A stretch of DNA of 64,000 nt, taken from positions 9,052,001-9,116,000 of the forward strand of contig JANTQA010000023.1 in the NCBI GenBank assembly GCA_027625915.1. The letters are read 5' to 3'. Positions 47,960 to 59,571 of this stretch are shown one piece after another (position 1 is the first letter of the stretch; the number at the start of each line of letters is the position of its first letter). A program made the position numbers and the translations under genes. The notes beneath the pieces are model-generated. The model saw only the letters and a list, made by a program, of their open reading frames with translations, did not search any database and was not told the DNA's origin. The stretch is from Anaeramoeba flamelloides. Its lineage: Eukaryota; Metamonada; Anaeramoebidae.

Positions 47960-49144
47960 TTAATCCAAATCTTCATAATCGCAGCCTCTTGGTTCTCTTT
48001 TTAAAGACATATTATACAATGATTCACTATCCATCGCTGGGTATACTTTAAAATAATGCTGCAATTTGAAAACAGGCTTTAACTGATATTCCCTTGTTTG
48101 GTATTGCAGAATATGCATTATTGCCTTTGACATTGTTTCCATTTTTTCAAGAGATAATTCACCATTTTTATCCAAATCTTCTGCGGTGTCATCTAAAAAT
48201 GTAAGATCTGTTAAGTGGATTCCTAAAAATGGTATTAGAGGCTTTTGATTATCAAATGCTTCATTCAATGCCTTACGATAATTTTTAAATGCGTGCTCAC
48301 TATTAAAAATTTCATCTATTTGAGTCAAAATTTTCTCATGACGATCACCTAATTCTTCAAAGGTAAATGTTAATCTTTGAATTGGGATTGAACGAAGAGC
48401 CGATATCACAGCCATTAGGCAATTAAAATTATTTAATTTCCTTAAACACTTTGCCAAATCTAGGAAATATTCAACAACGGTAATTCGGTCCTCCAATTTT
48501 TCTGTGATTAAAATCATTGTACAAATCCAAAAACTTAATTCATTAAACCTTTGTATCATATTTCGAACATTTTTTGCTCTCCACCATCTATTCTTTTTAT
48601 TCCACGATTGTTTTAATAGCTCAGAAAATTGTATTTTTTTATAGGCTCCAAACTCCTTGATAGTAATTTGCCTTGCAACTTCTTTTGGCTCAATTTCAAA
48701 AATTGTAAAATATTTCCAATTTATATTTTTTGGAATAATTGAAACTGGTGGCTTTTTTTTTTTGTTATACTCCACATATTCGTCATCAATGATTTCGGGC
48801 TATAAGAGAGAATTTTATTATATTTGATTTTGTTTTAAAATTTATTTCGAAAATTTGTTTTTTTTAAGAAATATTAAAAATTAATATTTTGTTAATTTTG
48901 ATATGCCAAGAATGAACTCATGCTATCATTAAAATTTTGTTTTTATTTTTTATCATTTTGATTTTTTTTATTTTGATATTAGAGTAATGGATGATTTCTC
49001 TTTCAATTCAGAACTGACTTTTTTAAAAAAATGTATAGTTGGTTATTAAATCGCATAATTTAATAAAATCTGATAATAAATTGAATTATTTACTTTTAGA
49101 AACCTCATATTTTTTTGACAACTAACCTCTTCCATCCGTGACAT
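47960..49144 (-). CDS. Ras guanine nucleotide exchange factor catalytic domain (RasGEF)
   Basis: The main exon, 48799-47960, is 279 codons and is nearly all a Cdc25-type RasGEF domain. It runs from EVARQITIKEFGAYKKI through NVRNMIQRFNELSFWICTMI, the LRKLNNFNCLMAVISALRS helix and PFLGIHLTDLTFLDD to LKPVFKLQHYF. Such domains eject GDP from Ras proteins at membranes. There is no REM/RasGEF_N domain before it. Two 5' structures fit. One is a six-codon first exon at 49144-49127 (ATG, donor GTTAGT, 327-bp intron), giving 285 residues. The other is splicing from the SH3 exon at 51455, also phase 0, giving about 662 residues. The catalytic exon is certain; the 5' end is not. A Ras gene lies elsewhere in the window. 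Confidence 0.8.
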
Positions 49145-49639
49145 ACTGAAAAAGGATCATAGTTTTTGGCAAGATTACAAATTTCTGAAAAAATCTTTAA
49201 AAATACATATGGCTCAACACATTATTAAAAAAATCGAACCCAAGTCCAAAGAGTTCCTAAAAATGTAAAACATGTAAATTCACCTTGATTAAATAACTTT
49301 AAGTTTTTTTCTTTATTATCTATTTTTAAATTCTTTATTTTAATTGCTTCACTTTTTGATTCTTCATTTTATTTTATCCTTCATTTTTTTTCTCTTCAAA
49401 AAAGTCTTAATGCTATTTTAGAAAACTAAATTGAGTTGAAAATACTTCTAATGACTGTTACTTGACTCTCTAATGTGTCTAGAGATTATTTGCATTAGAA
49501 TACACAAATTTAGTCAATTCAAAATTCTCTTTTTACGAGATTAAGTATTTTCTTTTCAATACTTAATTTTTAACAATAAATTCAAAATCGAAAAAATCCG
49601 TTAAGACATCAATTTTGCGAGTAATGATCATTAAAAAAA

Positions 49640-51300
49640 TTTTGATCAAAAAAAAATTAAACCTTAGCCAATTTTTCACTTTTTGATAACCTCACTTAGA
49701 ATGAACACTATTGGTTAATAGAAGATCTTGGATCAAAAATTATTTTTCAAGATATTTTTCAATTTAAGACGAAAAATCCAATTTTCTATTTTCTATTTTT
49801 TTTAAATTTAATAGTAAAAAATTCGAGTAATTTTTTTTTTCACAGTTAAGAGGTTATAATATTATCTTTGAAAAGTATTTTAAATATGATAAATATTTTT
49901 TAAATGAGGAATCAATTATTTTGACTTTAAAAGAATTATTTGTTCTTTTAAATTGAAAAAATATTTTTTTTTTTTTTTTGTGTTTTTCAGAATTTAATAG
50001 AATCGAGTGAAATCAGGGATTTTTCTTGGATTCATTTGAATTCCGTAAAACTGCCGTTAAGTTTTTTTTAATTTCCAGAAATAAAAAGAAAATTTTTGAA
50101 ATTTTAATTTTCTTTCTTAAATTAAAAAAAATTGCTAGTTAGGTTTTTTTGAGTTTTCTATTTATTTGTGAAGTGTTCTATTTTTTTCCCAGATAAATAG
50201 AAAACTTCAAAAAAACCTAGAAAACTTCACAAATAAAACAGAAAACCTCAAGAAAACCACCATTAGTTTTTTCAGAATCTAAAAGAATTGAGTAGAATCA
50301 TAGATTTTACTGAATTCTTAAGAATAGAGGAAATTCATACATTTTCCTCTATTCTTTTGAATTCTGGAAAAGCTATCCACTTGACGACACTTGACGGAAA
50401 CTTTCATTCGGTTTATTTCAAAAATCAAAAAATACCTCCGTTAGGTTTTCCAGAATTTTCAAGAATAGAGTAGAATCTTTGATTTTAACTAAATACTTTT
50501 GAATTTTGGAAAAGCACCGTTAGGTTTTTTTTAAGTTTTCTATTGATTTTCGTTAGGTTTTTTTTACTTTTCGAAATAAACCGAAAATTTATTAAAATTT
50601 TCTGTTTATTTGAAAAAGTAAAAAAAACCTAGAACACTTCACAAATAAATAGAAAACTCAAAAAAACCTAGAACGCTTTACAAATAAAACAGAAAACCTC
50701 AAGAAAAGCGCGTTAGGTTTTTTTTAATTTGAGAAATAAACAGAAAATTTTTGAAATTTTCGGTATATTTCAAAAATCAAAAAATACCGAAGTTAGATTT
50801 TCCAGAATTCAAAAGAATTGAGTAAAATCTTTGATTTTTCTCCATTCTTTCAAATTCTGGAAAAGCTAGGCACTCTACGACACTTGACGGATACTTTCTG
50901 TTAGGTTTTCAAGAATTTCAAAAGAATAAAGTAAAATATAAAGATTTTATTCAATTCTTTTAAATTCTTGAAAATTGCATATCATGGAATATTTATCATT
51001 TGTATTTTTTTTTTTCAATATTTGAGTTTTTTTTAGATGAAAAGACTATTTTTATAAAATTATTAGTTATTATCTATTAAAGCAAATATCTCCAAGTTGA
51101 GTTAAGCTAAAATTCATTGTTACATTGCTTTAAAAATTTTCGACCCCAAAGAATACGGTTTTTTCTTTACAAGAGGGTTTTAAAAAATCATAGTGTTACC
51201 AACAGCAATAAATACAATAGTCCCAAGAATTTGAATTTTTGGGATGTTGATTATATTGCGAATAAACTTTGTTAATCAGATGAAATGTTCATTAAAGTAA
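49640..51300 (-). mobile_element. Family G hairpin-array element, copy 4 (largest, reverse)
   Basis: It lies in reverse relative to copies 1-3. The 5' block is at about 50960-51300 (AATAAACTTTGTTAATCAGA read backwards) and the 3' block at about 49640-49970 (TTTTTGATAACCTCAC). The core of about 990 bp (49970-50960) is the longest array of hairpin units, with repeated CCAGAATT(C)AAAAGAATNGAG and AAACAGAAAACCTCAAGAAA types. It sits between the SH3 exon and the RasGEF exon. Confidence 0.6.
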
Positions 51301-51364
51301 ATGTTTTGTCTAACTTGGAATTTTCAATTTTGTTTTTTCATACCAGTCGTGTGGAGGAATTTAC

Positions 51365-52603
51365 TTACCAAACAATGATAGGATCAAAAATAAAAGAAAA
51401 AAATGAATAATTTAAAAGAAAGGAGAAATAGTCATAACAATTTAGATTACATACATTTACAAGATGAACATCAGCAGCCCCAAATAGACCTTTAATTCCA
51501 TTTACTTCACCAATCCAATTTCTTTTATTGGTACTTTTGCCAGCTTTGATAACTTTTATTAGATCAAATTTTTTAAAGGAAAGCAATTTCCGATGGCTTG
51601 CATATCTTGTTTCATTTGTTGCGATCGCATAAGTATTCAGATCTTTCTTCAGATTAATTTTTAAGTTCAGATAATTATAAAAGAGTTGTTTCAGGAATAT
51701 TTCCAACAAATGTACAGATTTTGTTGATTGTGTTATATAATCGATTGCCTTTATACTGCTTTTATCATTTTTGTCATAACAACTAATAATGACTTTTAGT
51801 CCTTTTTTTGTTTTTTCCTCTTTTTCGATCATTTGTTGAACACATTTTATTGCAGCTTTTAGTTCTAAAAAGCACTGTTCGTTTTCCAAGTTTGTTTCAG
51901 TTTTTTGGTCTTTGACTTTTTCTTTTTCCAGATCTTTTGGTTGTGTTTCCACTTTAGTTTCTTGTTCTGGTTCTGGTTTTTTTTCATCTTCTGTATAGTT
52001 TTTTGTGTCATTGTCTGTTTTTGTTTCTTTCTCTTTTTTATGTTCTTCTTCTTCTTCTTCTTTTTCTTTTTCTTTTTCTCCTTCTTTTTCGATTTTTGTT
52101 AGTTCTTCTTTTGAAGAGACTGTCGTTGAAACTCTTGTGAAATACAAGTCCTTATCAAGAAAGAGGTTGTTGATTTTTTTTTCACTAATTTGCTCTTTCA
52201 GGGGGGTTACCTGTTTTTTTTTTCCAATCCTTTCTCTTGAGCGTTTTTTCAGAATAGTCGCCCTTTTTTCTCGAACCTTTTCAAGGCCTACATGAATACT
52301 AGTTTTCTTTTCATGTTTTGGGATTCGAAAACTTGAGATTTCAGCTTGTGAATTTGTTGAGTATGTTCTTTCAAAACTTTTTAACTGTTTGGTTAATTTT
52401 TTATTTTTTTTTTCATCATTGTTTTTGATTTTCAATTTTTTTTCTTGTGGTTTATTGAGACTTTCTTCTTTATTTTCATCACTTTCTAAAACTTGGGCAA
52501 AAAAAGTGATTAAAGAAATTGCAGAGTGAGTTCTGTGAAAAGGCTTTTTTGTTTCTTTTTGTTCTTTGATATTTGAATTCTTTTCAAAGGGGTAAAAAAT
52601 CAT
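51365..52603 (-). CDS. SH3-domain protein with charged N-terminal region
   Basis: An open frame of 412 codons. Residues 1-240 are Lys/Glu-rich and disordered, including an acidic EKEKEEEEEE run. A helical segment follows (about 245-325: CFLELKAAIKCVQQMIEKEE and on). Then comes an SH3-like domain (about 330-383) with LLSFKKFDLIKVI, RNWIGEVNGIKGLFGAADVHLV, matching the ALYDY..LSF..GD/W..GE..G..GLFP pattern. The last 29 codons (LNYSFFSFIFDPIIVW) look like intron. A GTATGT donor after Asn383 (51454, phase 0) would end the exon just after the SH3 fold. A second donor GTAAGT overlaps the stop. Splicing from 51455 to 48799 keeps frame and would give an SH3-RasGEF protein, as in yeast Cdc25. The start is the first ATG. 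Confidence 0.65.
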   Translation of the reverse strand: MIFYPFEKNSNIKEQKETKKPFHRTHSAISLITFFAQVLESDENKEESLNKPQEKKLKIKNNDEKKNKKLTKQLKSFERTYSTNSQAEISSFRIPKHEKKTSIHVGLEKVREKRATILKKRSRERIGKKKQVTPLKEQISEKKINNLFLDKDLYFTRVSTTVSSKEELTKIEKEGEKEKEKEEEEEEHKKEKETKTDNDTKNYTEDEKKPEPEQETKVETQPKDLEKEKVKDQKTETNLENEQCFLELKAAIKCVQQMIEKEEKTKKGLKVIISCYDKNDKSSIKAIDYITQSTKSVHLLEIFLKQLFYNYLNLKINLKKDLNTYAIATNETRYASHRKLLSFKKFDLIKVIKAGKSTNKRNWIGEVNGIKGLFGAADVHLVNVCNLNCYDYFSFLLNYSFFSFIFDPIIVW

Positions 52604-53562
52604 TTTAAATTTTAAATAAAAAGATTTTTGAGAAAAAATGATTTCGATTTTTGTCTCATAGTATTTTTGTGATTTTGGAGCATAGAGTTTTACACAAAGT
52701 AAAAAAATCAGTACACAACTTTTGATTCTATATTTGCTTTGTTTGAAATTTTAATGGAAACATATTAAATCTTTTTTTCTTTTTTTTTTCAAAACTAATT
52801 ATCTGTTATTGTGAGAATTTCTTTATTCTTGAAATATAAAGCATTACAAAAATAGATAACATTTCCCAAAGAAAAATATAAATTACACTCTTTACAGTCT
52901 ACTTCTTTCAAAACTCAATTAGTTTAAGAACAATACGGAAAAGCGAAAAAAAAGTTTACAAATTTTTGATTCGTAAAGGGTAAAAAAAAGATTCAAGTAA
53001 CAATTAAAGGCGATTAATCACATTAAACATCATAAGGCAAATTAAAAAAATCTTTTGAGTTGATAAACTCGAAGAAAAGGAAATACGGATTAAATTTCTA
53101 ATTAATGTATCAAAATTTTCTTGTTATTTCAAGTGTCGGACAAAATGTTCAAATCTTGGTTTACCAAGAGAAAATGTAACTATGTTATTTAGTCTGGACT
53201 CTAAAAAACCACATTATACAGAATCGCCGTGTGTGCTATCGTAACTATTTCAATAATCAGACTCATGAAAAAAGGGCAAAATGAGAATTTGCAGAACAAG
53301 TTTATTTAGTATCCTTTCAAAAACAATCCTTATTCTCCACTTTTAATTTAATAATACCCCAACGGAGTTAATATTCTTTAAAATTAACACCTTTTTATAT
53401 AATCCAATAAGTTTTAATAGGGATATGAGTCAATAATTCCTTACTTTAAGCGGCTAGCAACAATAAAAAAAAATCTTGAATTATAATGCACAGGAGATTC
53501 GAAAAAAATTTGTCACATCTAGTAACAAAAAAAAAAAGGGTTCTAGCTAATTACTAAAACCA

Positions 53563-53650
53563 CTCTGTAAAAAAAAGTGAAATATGGTTTTTAATTGGAA
53601 ACCTTCATCAAAACGAAAGTTAAAATAATTTAATAGAAGAAACAAATTAA
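53563..53650. mobile_element. Family B MITE, left-end fragment
   Basis: CTCTGTAAAAAAAAGTGAAA, TATGGTTTTTAATTGG and AAACCTTCATCAAAACGAAA match the left end of family B. No right arm was found. Confidence 0.45.
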
Positions 53651-53842
53651 CTTTAAAAAATAGATCCATTCAACTTTTTTTCAATCAACATAACAAACAA
53701 AATTTAAATCTACATTCTTATCTTGAAATTATCCAAGTTATTATGTAGATCTCAAAAATAGATCATATTTTAACAATTTACAAAAAATAAATGAGGTTGA
53801 AGAACAATCGAGTAAGAACAAAAAAAGCACGACTTTATACTA

Positions 53843-54316
53843 TGTAGTATTGAAAAAAATACCTGGCATCAAAGAAATTCCTTGACACGATTTGTTGTTG
53901 TTGATATTATAGAAATTGTAGTGGATTACTAAAAATTTTCTTTTTTTATGAATCAGACTTTTAAAATTATAACTCACTACTTATTAACAATGACTAATTA
54001 AATTATTTTTGTTCAAAACAATATTCAATCAATCAAAAAACTTGAATAAAAAACATCATTGTTCCTATTTTATTAAACCAATATAAAACTCTCTTATTTT
54101 TCAAAAAAAAGTCGATCTGCTAATGGTTATCAAACAATTAAATGATTATTTTACAAACTACACTTTAGTCAACTTTAAGTAGGTATATTACTTGGTTTAT
54201 AAAAAATTTGTAAAGTTATAAAATTGGGTTTGATTTGAATATAAAAGAAATTATTCAAGCAATTTTTCGCATATTGACAATTAATAAACATATCAGGGAT
54301 TATTTTCATGTACTAC
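53843..54316. mobile_element. Family D MITE, copy 4
   Basis: The left end is TGAAAAAAATACCTGGCATC, then TTGACACGATTTG. The right end has GACAATTAATAAACATATCA and GGGATTATTTTCATGTA. The interior AATCAATCAAAAAACTTGAA is shared with the copy at 2641. Confidence 0.6.
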
Positions 54317-54550
54317 ACACAAGATAATCAACTTTCCATATTGTAAAAGTAGTAACCCATATTTATAATTTCTCAGTTCAAATTATCCTGTGTTTATACT
54401 TCTTTTTCAACAATGTGTTCTCAAAATAGAATTATTGTGATATTTCAGCCGGATCTGATATTTAGAATTTTCATTTTTTTTTTTTTTAATACCTTTTTCA
54501 AAATTTTATTAATGGAAAAAACAATCAAATTAAATTTAAATTTATTCCAG

Positions 54551-57406
54551 TCATGAAATACAATCTTTTGTAAGAATTAAAATTAAAAAAGTTCTTGGTG
54601 AAATTCCAAATGACATTACACATCTCCAAAACGATGATTTTCTTCCTTATTCTGGATTTTTTGAAAAGTAATTTCTTTTTTTTCCCTAATTGGTTTGTTT
54701 TTGTTTCTGAAAAAGAACCAACTTTGCTTTTTAAATTTTTTTCCTTTTCGATCAAAATTGTTTTTCAAATCTACAACCTAATAGGAAAAAATCTTTTTTT
54801 TGTTTATTTTTTTTTTTTTAATTAAAAAAGAAAATGATCTTTTTAAAACCAGTTAACAATCAAAAACTCTTTTTATTTTTCCTGAGTTTCCCTCAACAAA
54901 GTTCTTGTTTAAAAAAATTTTTATCGCTGTTTCCTTTTCAATGAACTCTTTTTATTGATCACAAACAAATAATCAAAAAAATAAAACCAAATTTTTTTGT
55001 GGTTAAATCTCCCTCTCTTTTGCCTACTCAAAATGACCAAAAAAAAAAAAAAGAAATAATTGTAGTTATTTTGTTGTTGGAGAACTGTATAGCTCTGGAA
55101 GAAGATTAACTGTACCACAAATGACCAAGTATGTAAAAACAAACACGTGCACGTGGGACAAGGCATTAACATTCCCGATGAAGTACCGTGATTGTCCACA
55201 GGACACGGAATTTTTGTTTACTGTGTACGGAATTTATTCTCCATCACATATTTTTGTTGTCGGTGGCACTCGGATTTCGTTGTACTCTTCAAAAAGGAAG
55301 ACGAGGAGTGGGGGGTATCATTTACGGATGTACTTGCACAAGAAAGGCAAACAGGTGTATGACAACAATTTGGTTGGCAAGTTGGAAGAGGGTTGCGAGT
55401 TATCTCGGCTCGACAAAAGGATGAGGAATTATCGGTATGAGCTACGAAAGGGAAGGCGTAAAAGAATTGATTTACTGGACACGCGTATTGAGCGTATCAT
55501 ATATGAGAAATTCCATGAGCATTGCTGTGAAAAGAAAACTCTCGTCTTCCAATTGGAGTTCCCAACATTTACAAAGCAAATTCTGAACAAGACGGGCGAA
55601 ACAACAAAGATCCCGTACACCGTCTATTATCAGGAAAAGCTATTAAAGGAACCGATTCCGCCCTTGGATGTGCTCCAGTTTGAAAATTCGACCTCGCACG
55701 CGGCAATTTGGGATCCTGAAATGAACCGAGACAACCCTGTGGAATTAAAAAACAGAAAGCTGTCGCCAGAGAAACGGTCTTGGTTTGATCGAAATTTGAA
55801 ACCGAATTCTGAGGAGCTCTTCATTTTGGAAGAGATCATTGCACAACCGCCTACTTTACAATTAAAGGACGACTACAAAAACTTGCTCTGGAAATACCGA
55901 TACTTTTTAACCAAATATAAAAAGTCATTAACCAAATTTTTAAAATGTGTTGACTGGAATGACAAGAACTAAGAAAAGCATGCACAGGAATTGATTAACG
56001 AATGGACCCGTATCGACACCGAGAATGCGCTCGAGTTACTCAGCGAGGCCTTTTCATCAGAAATTGTTCGAAAGTACGCCGTCAAATGCCTCAGGAGGGC
56101 AAGCGACGACGAACTCTGAGATTACTTATTACAGCTCGTGCAGGCCATTCGATATGAAAGGAACCCTCTGGAGGCCGATCTAACGCAATTTTTAATTGAA
56201 CGAGGGCGACAAAACATTAGTTTTGGCAACAATTTGTATTGGCATTTGAATGTGGAAAAGGGATCTGAAAATAGTATGAATAATTTTTCCATGATCCAAG
56301 ACATCTTTCTGCAAAGGTTGGATAAAGCAAATTCCAAAATGCATGAAATGCTAAAAAACCAAGTTTCCTTTATCGACGAGCTTTGTAATTTGCAAAAGCA
56401 CATCAGATCGCTGAAAGGGAAAAGAAGGAAAAAAATTGTCAAACTCAGGGCTAGCTTAAGTGATGGCGGCAAGTTTGAAAAATTATTAGCCTTTGAGGAG
56501 TTGGAACACCCCTTGGATCCAAATATCAAGATCACTGGCCTTATACCCGAAACCGCACATATTTTTAAATCGGCAATGCAGCCATTTGGCTTGGATTTAC
56601 GGTCGTCAAGCCAGCTGTCCAACAACAGAAATGGGATTTTGTTCAAGTTTGGTGACGATACGAGACAAGATCAGTTGATTATCCAAATGATCAATCTGAT
56701 GGATCGTTTATTAAAAAAGGAAAATATGGATCTGGCATTAACCCCTTATAAAGTGCTAGCCATCTCAAACGAAATCGGGATTATTGAAAAGGTTCCCAAT
56801 GTGCGTTGCGTGGCAGATATTCTAAAGGATCATGGCACCATCCAAAAATATTTGAAAAAAAAAAATAAAAGTACCAACGACTTGTGGGGCATCAAAAAAT
56901 CAGTAATGGACAACTATGTCAAATCCTGTGCCGGCTATTGTGTAATCACGTATATACTAGGTATTGGGGATAGACATCTCGACAACTTATTGATGACAGA
57001 AAGAGGCAATCTTTTCCACATCGATTTTGGCTACATCCTCGGCGCAGATCCAAAGCCCCTTCCCCCTCCGTTTAAATTGTGCAAGGAGATGGTTGAAGGA
57101 ATGGGTGGTAGAAAATCACAAGTATATGAAAAGTTTAAAAAGCTATGTTGTGAGGCCTTTAATATCTTAAGAAAATCTGCTAATTTAATTATCAATCTAT
57201 TTGCCCTGATGCTTGACGCAGATTTGGAAGGAGTTAAAAATGATCGAGAAACTTGCTTATTAAAAATTCAAGAAAAATACAGACTTGACCTTTCAGATGA
57301 AGAGGCAATGGAATTTTTCCAAGAATTAATAAATGAATCAGTTACCGCATTATTCCCCCAAATTGTTGAAACAATCCATAAATTAGTTAAAAAAATTAAA
57401 GATTAA
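54551..57406 (+). CDS. VPS34: Class III phosphatidylinositol 3-kinase VPS34, with two in-frame stops
   Basis: Exon 54551-54667 (39 codons, FVRIKIKKVLGEIPNDI, start of the C2 domain) joins in phase 2 to a long exon beginning at 55054 or 55066. The exon upstream of 54551 was not found. VPS34 makes PI3P on endosomes and autophagosomes. The domains are C2 (to about 55700), the helical domain (LTKFLKCVDW ... YLLQLVQAIRYE) and the lipid kinase: FGDDTRQDQLIIQM, GIGDRHLDNLL with catalytic Asp and Asn, HIDFGYILGADPKPLPPPFK, and the C-terminal RLDLSDEEAMEFFQELINES. The frame is continuous with the family alignment, yet carries TAA at 55970-55972 and TGA at 56117-56119, both at the start of the helical domain. 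All kinase motifs are intact. Possible causes are a recent pseudogene, sequence errors or readthrough. Much of the gene uses more G/C-ending codons than its neighbours. Confidence 0.85.
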
Positions 57407-59571
57407 GGAAATGCTTATTTTTGATTTTTTTTTATTTTATCATTTCTTTTCTTTTCTTTTTCTTTTTCTTTTTCTTTTTTTTATTTTTTAAGGTAAAAAA
57501 TTTAATACGATTACTTTCAATTCTATTTTTTGTTTTACAAAATTGTTTATTAGTATTAGATTTTTTTTTTGTAATTTTCTTAAACCTTTTGAATTTATCC
57601 AGACTATTATTATCTTTAAATAATATTTTGATTTTGTATTAAATATTTAGACGAAACAAACAATTCAGCCCAGAGTTAAAGAATCCATCAAATATAAATC
57701 CAAATTAAAAAGAATTAAACGAACAAAAAAGCTTTAAAAACTTATTCAAACCCTTGACAATTCACAAAGTTTAATTTAAATAAACTCCAATATAAAATTT
57801 TTATAAACACAATCATGAAAAAATAAAATTAAAAAAAAAAAAAGTTAGACAAAACTAATATGTTTATTAACCTTTCATCCTTATTAATAAAGTTTATTCA
57901 CAATATAATCAAAATTCCAAAACTTTAAATTCATTAGACTATTGTATTTATTGTTTTTAGTATCGCCAACTTTTTGAAAAAGTCTCTAGTCAAGAAAAAA
58001 AGGTATTTTTCGGGTAAAAAATTCAAAATAAACTCAAGAATGAATTTTTATTTAATTGAACTTGGAGATTTACTTTATTAGATAATAACTAATAGTTTTA
58101 AAAATTATGTACTCACCTAAAAAAACTGAAATAGAGCAAAAAAAAGTTCTTATGATAATTATTGTCACGATATAGGTTTTCCAGAATTTAAAAGAATCGA
58201 GTAAAATCTTTGATTGTACTCTATCCTTTTAAATTCTGGAAAACCTAACAAAAGTATCCTAGATTTTTTTTAATTTTTGGAATAAACAGAAAATTTATTT
58301 AAATTTTTTGTTTATTTCAAAAATTAAAAAAAACCTAACGGAAGTGTCCGTTAAGAGCCAAGCTTTTCTTGAGGTTTTCTGTTTTATTCCTAAGATCTAT
58401 AGATTTTCCTATAAAACGGAAAACTCAAGAAAAGATAACGGGGTTTTTCCAGTATTCAGAATAATTGAGTAAAAGCTAGATGATTTTACTCTATTCTTTT
58501 GAATCTAAAAAAAGCTAAAGGCAGATTTTTTTAATTTAAGAAATAAACTGAAAATTTATTTCACTTTCTTTTGATTTCTTAAATTAAAAAAAATAACTGA
58601 TTATAAATGGAAGAGTGTCCTAGGTTTTTTTTACTTTTTGAAATAAACTAAAAATTTAAATAAACTTTCAGTTTATTACAAAAATTAAAAAAAACCTAAC
58701 GAAAGTATCCGTAGAGTGCCTAGATTTTTGTTAATTTAAGAAATTAAAAGAAAATTTCAAAAATTTTCTTTTTATTTCTCAAATTAAAAAAAACTATAAC
58801 GACGATTTTCCAGAATTCAAAAGAATTGAGCAAAATCTTTGATTTTTCTCTATTCTTTTAAATTCTGGAAAACCTAACGTAAAATCAGAGAAAAAATCTT
58901 TATTTCAATTTATATCAATCAATAATTTCCATAATAGTTAAAATAATTGGTTACCCGTTTGTAAGATATTTATTAAATTTAAAATTCTTTTAAAATATAT
59001 TATTATAACCTCTTGACTGTGAGAAAAAAAATTACTCGAATTTTTTTTAAGAAATTTCAAAAAATTATTCCTGGAAAATTTGAATTTTCCAACTTAAATT
59101 GTTAAAATATCTTAAAAAAAAATTTTTTTGATCCAAGATATTTTATTAACCAATAGTTTTTATTATAAGTGAAGTTATTAAAAAGTCAAAAATTGTCAAA
59201 TATTTTATTTTTTTTTATGAAAAAATTTTTTCATGATCGTGAAATCAGAACTCAAACTTTGAAAAATAATTGTTATTTAATAGATTCTATCATTATATAC
59301 CAAATTAGAACCATTCACTAAATGAAAAGTTAACAATTATTAATAAATTAAAATACCCCAAAACAAACAAAAACAAATATCAATAAAGTTTTTATATTAT
59401 TTAAGAATTGTCTAAAAAAAATTTCCAAATAATAATAATAACAGCTATTTAAAGGAAAGGAAAGAAAAGAAATATTAAAAAATAATAAAAAAAAAAAAAA
59501 AAAATATTAGCTAAAAATAAAAAGATCGAATTAAAAATAATTATTTTCTTTTCAATTTAATAAAGCTCAAA
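57407..59571. other. Intergenic stretch dominated by family G copy 5
   Basis: The first 450 bp after VPS34 are T-rich with TCTTTT runs and no gene. Family G copy 5 fills about 57865-59240. The last 330 bp, next to the PH-like gene's 3' end, are A-rich with nothing definite. Confidence 0.5.
57865..59240 (+). mobile_element. Family G hairpin-array element, copy 5
   Basis: The 5' block is CCTTTCATCCTTATTAATAA, then TTTATTCACAATATAATCAA. The core, 58160-58880, has at least five successive hairpins: CCAGAATTTAAAAGAATCGA pairing with TTTTAAATTCTGGAAAACC, TTTTTTTTAATTTTTGGAAT pairing with CAAAAATTAAAAAAAACC, and others. The 3' block is TTATAAGTGAAGTTATTAAA. It is non-coding. Confidence 0.65.

Larger units (their letters stand above)
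52604..54550. other. Intergenic stretch with family B and D elements
   Basis: Between the divergent SH3 gene and VPS34. It holds a partial family B element (53563-53650) and family D copy 4 (53843-54316). The first exon of VPS34 should lie near 54370-54480, but I could not identify it. The remainder shows nothing definite. Confidence 0.45.

Noticed and set aside
50040-50960. Telomere-like repeats (GTTAGG / CCTAAC words)
   Set aside because: The words occur only as linkers between hairpin units. They are not in tandem and do not lie at a sequence end.
49970-50960. CRISPR array
   Set aside because: The repeats are inverted hairpins of varying type and spacing in a eukaryotic genome. There are no uniform direct repeats with unique spacers and no cas genes.
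52005-52295. Plus-strand frames opposite the SH3 protein's charged region
   Set aside because: They are Phe/Ser-rich mirror readings of a Lys/Glu-rich coding strand.
55188-55424. Second plus frame inside VPS34
   Set aside because: It overlaps the C2 domain in the wrong frame. The VPS34 frame is supported by homology throughout.
55970-56119. Alternative nuclear genetic code (TAA as Gln, TGA as Trp)
   Set aside because: ATG10, Ras, uS9, eL30, NRS/ER, the RasGEF and VPS34 all end at TAA exactly where their families end, and CAA and TGG are used normally in these genes. The stops in VPS34 and the relics are better treated as local events.
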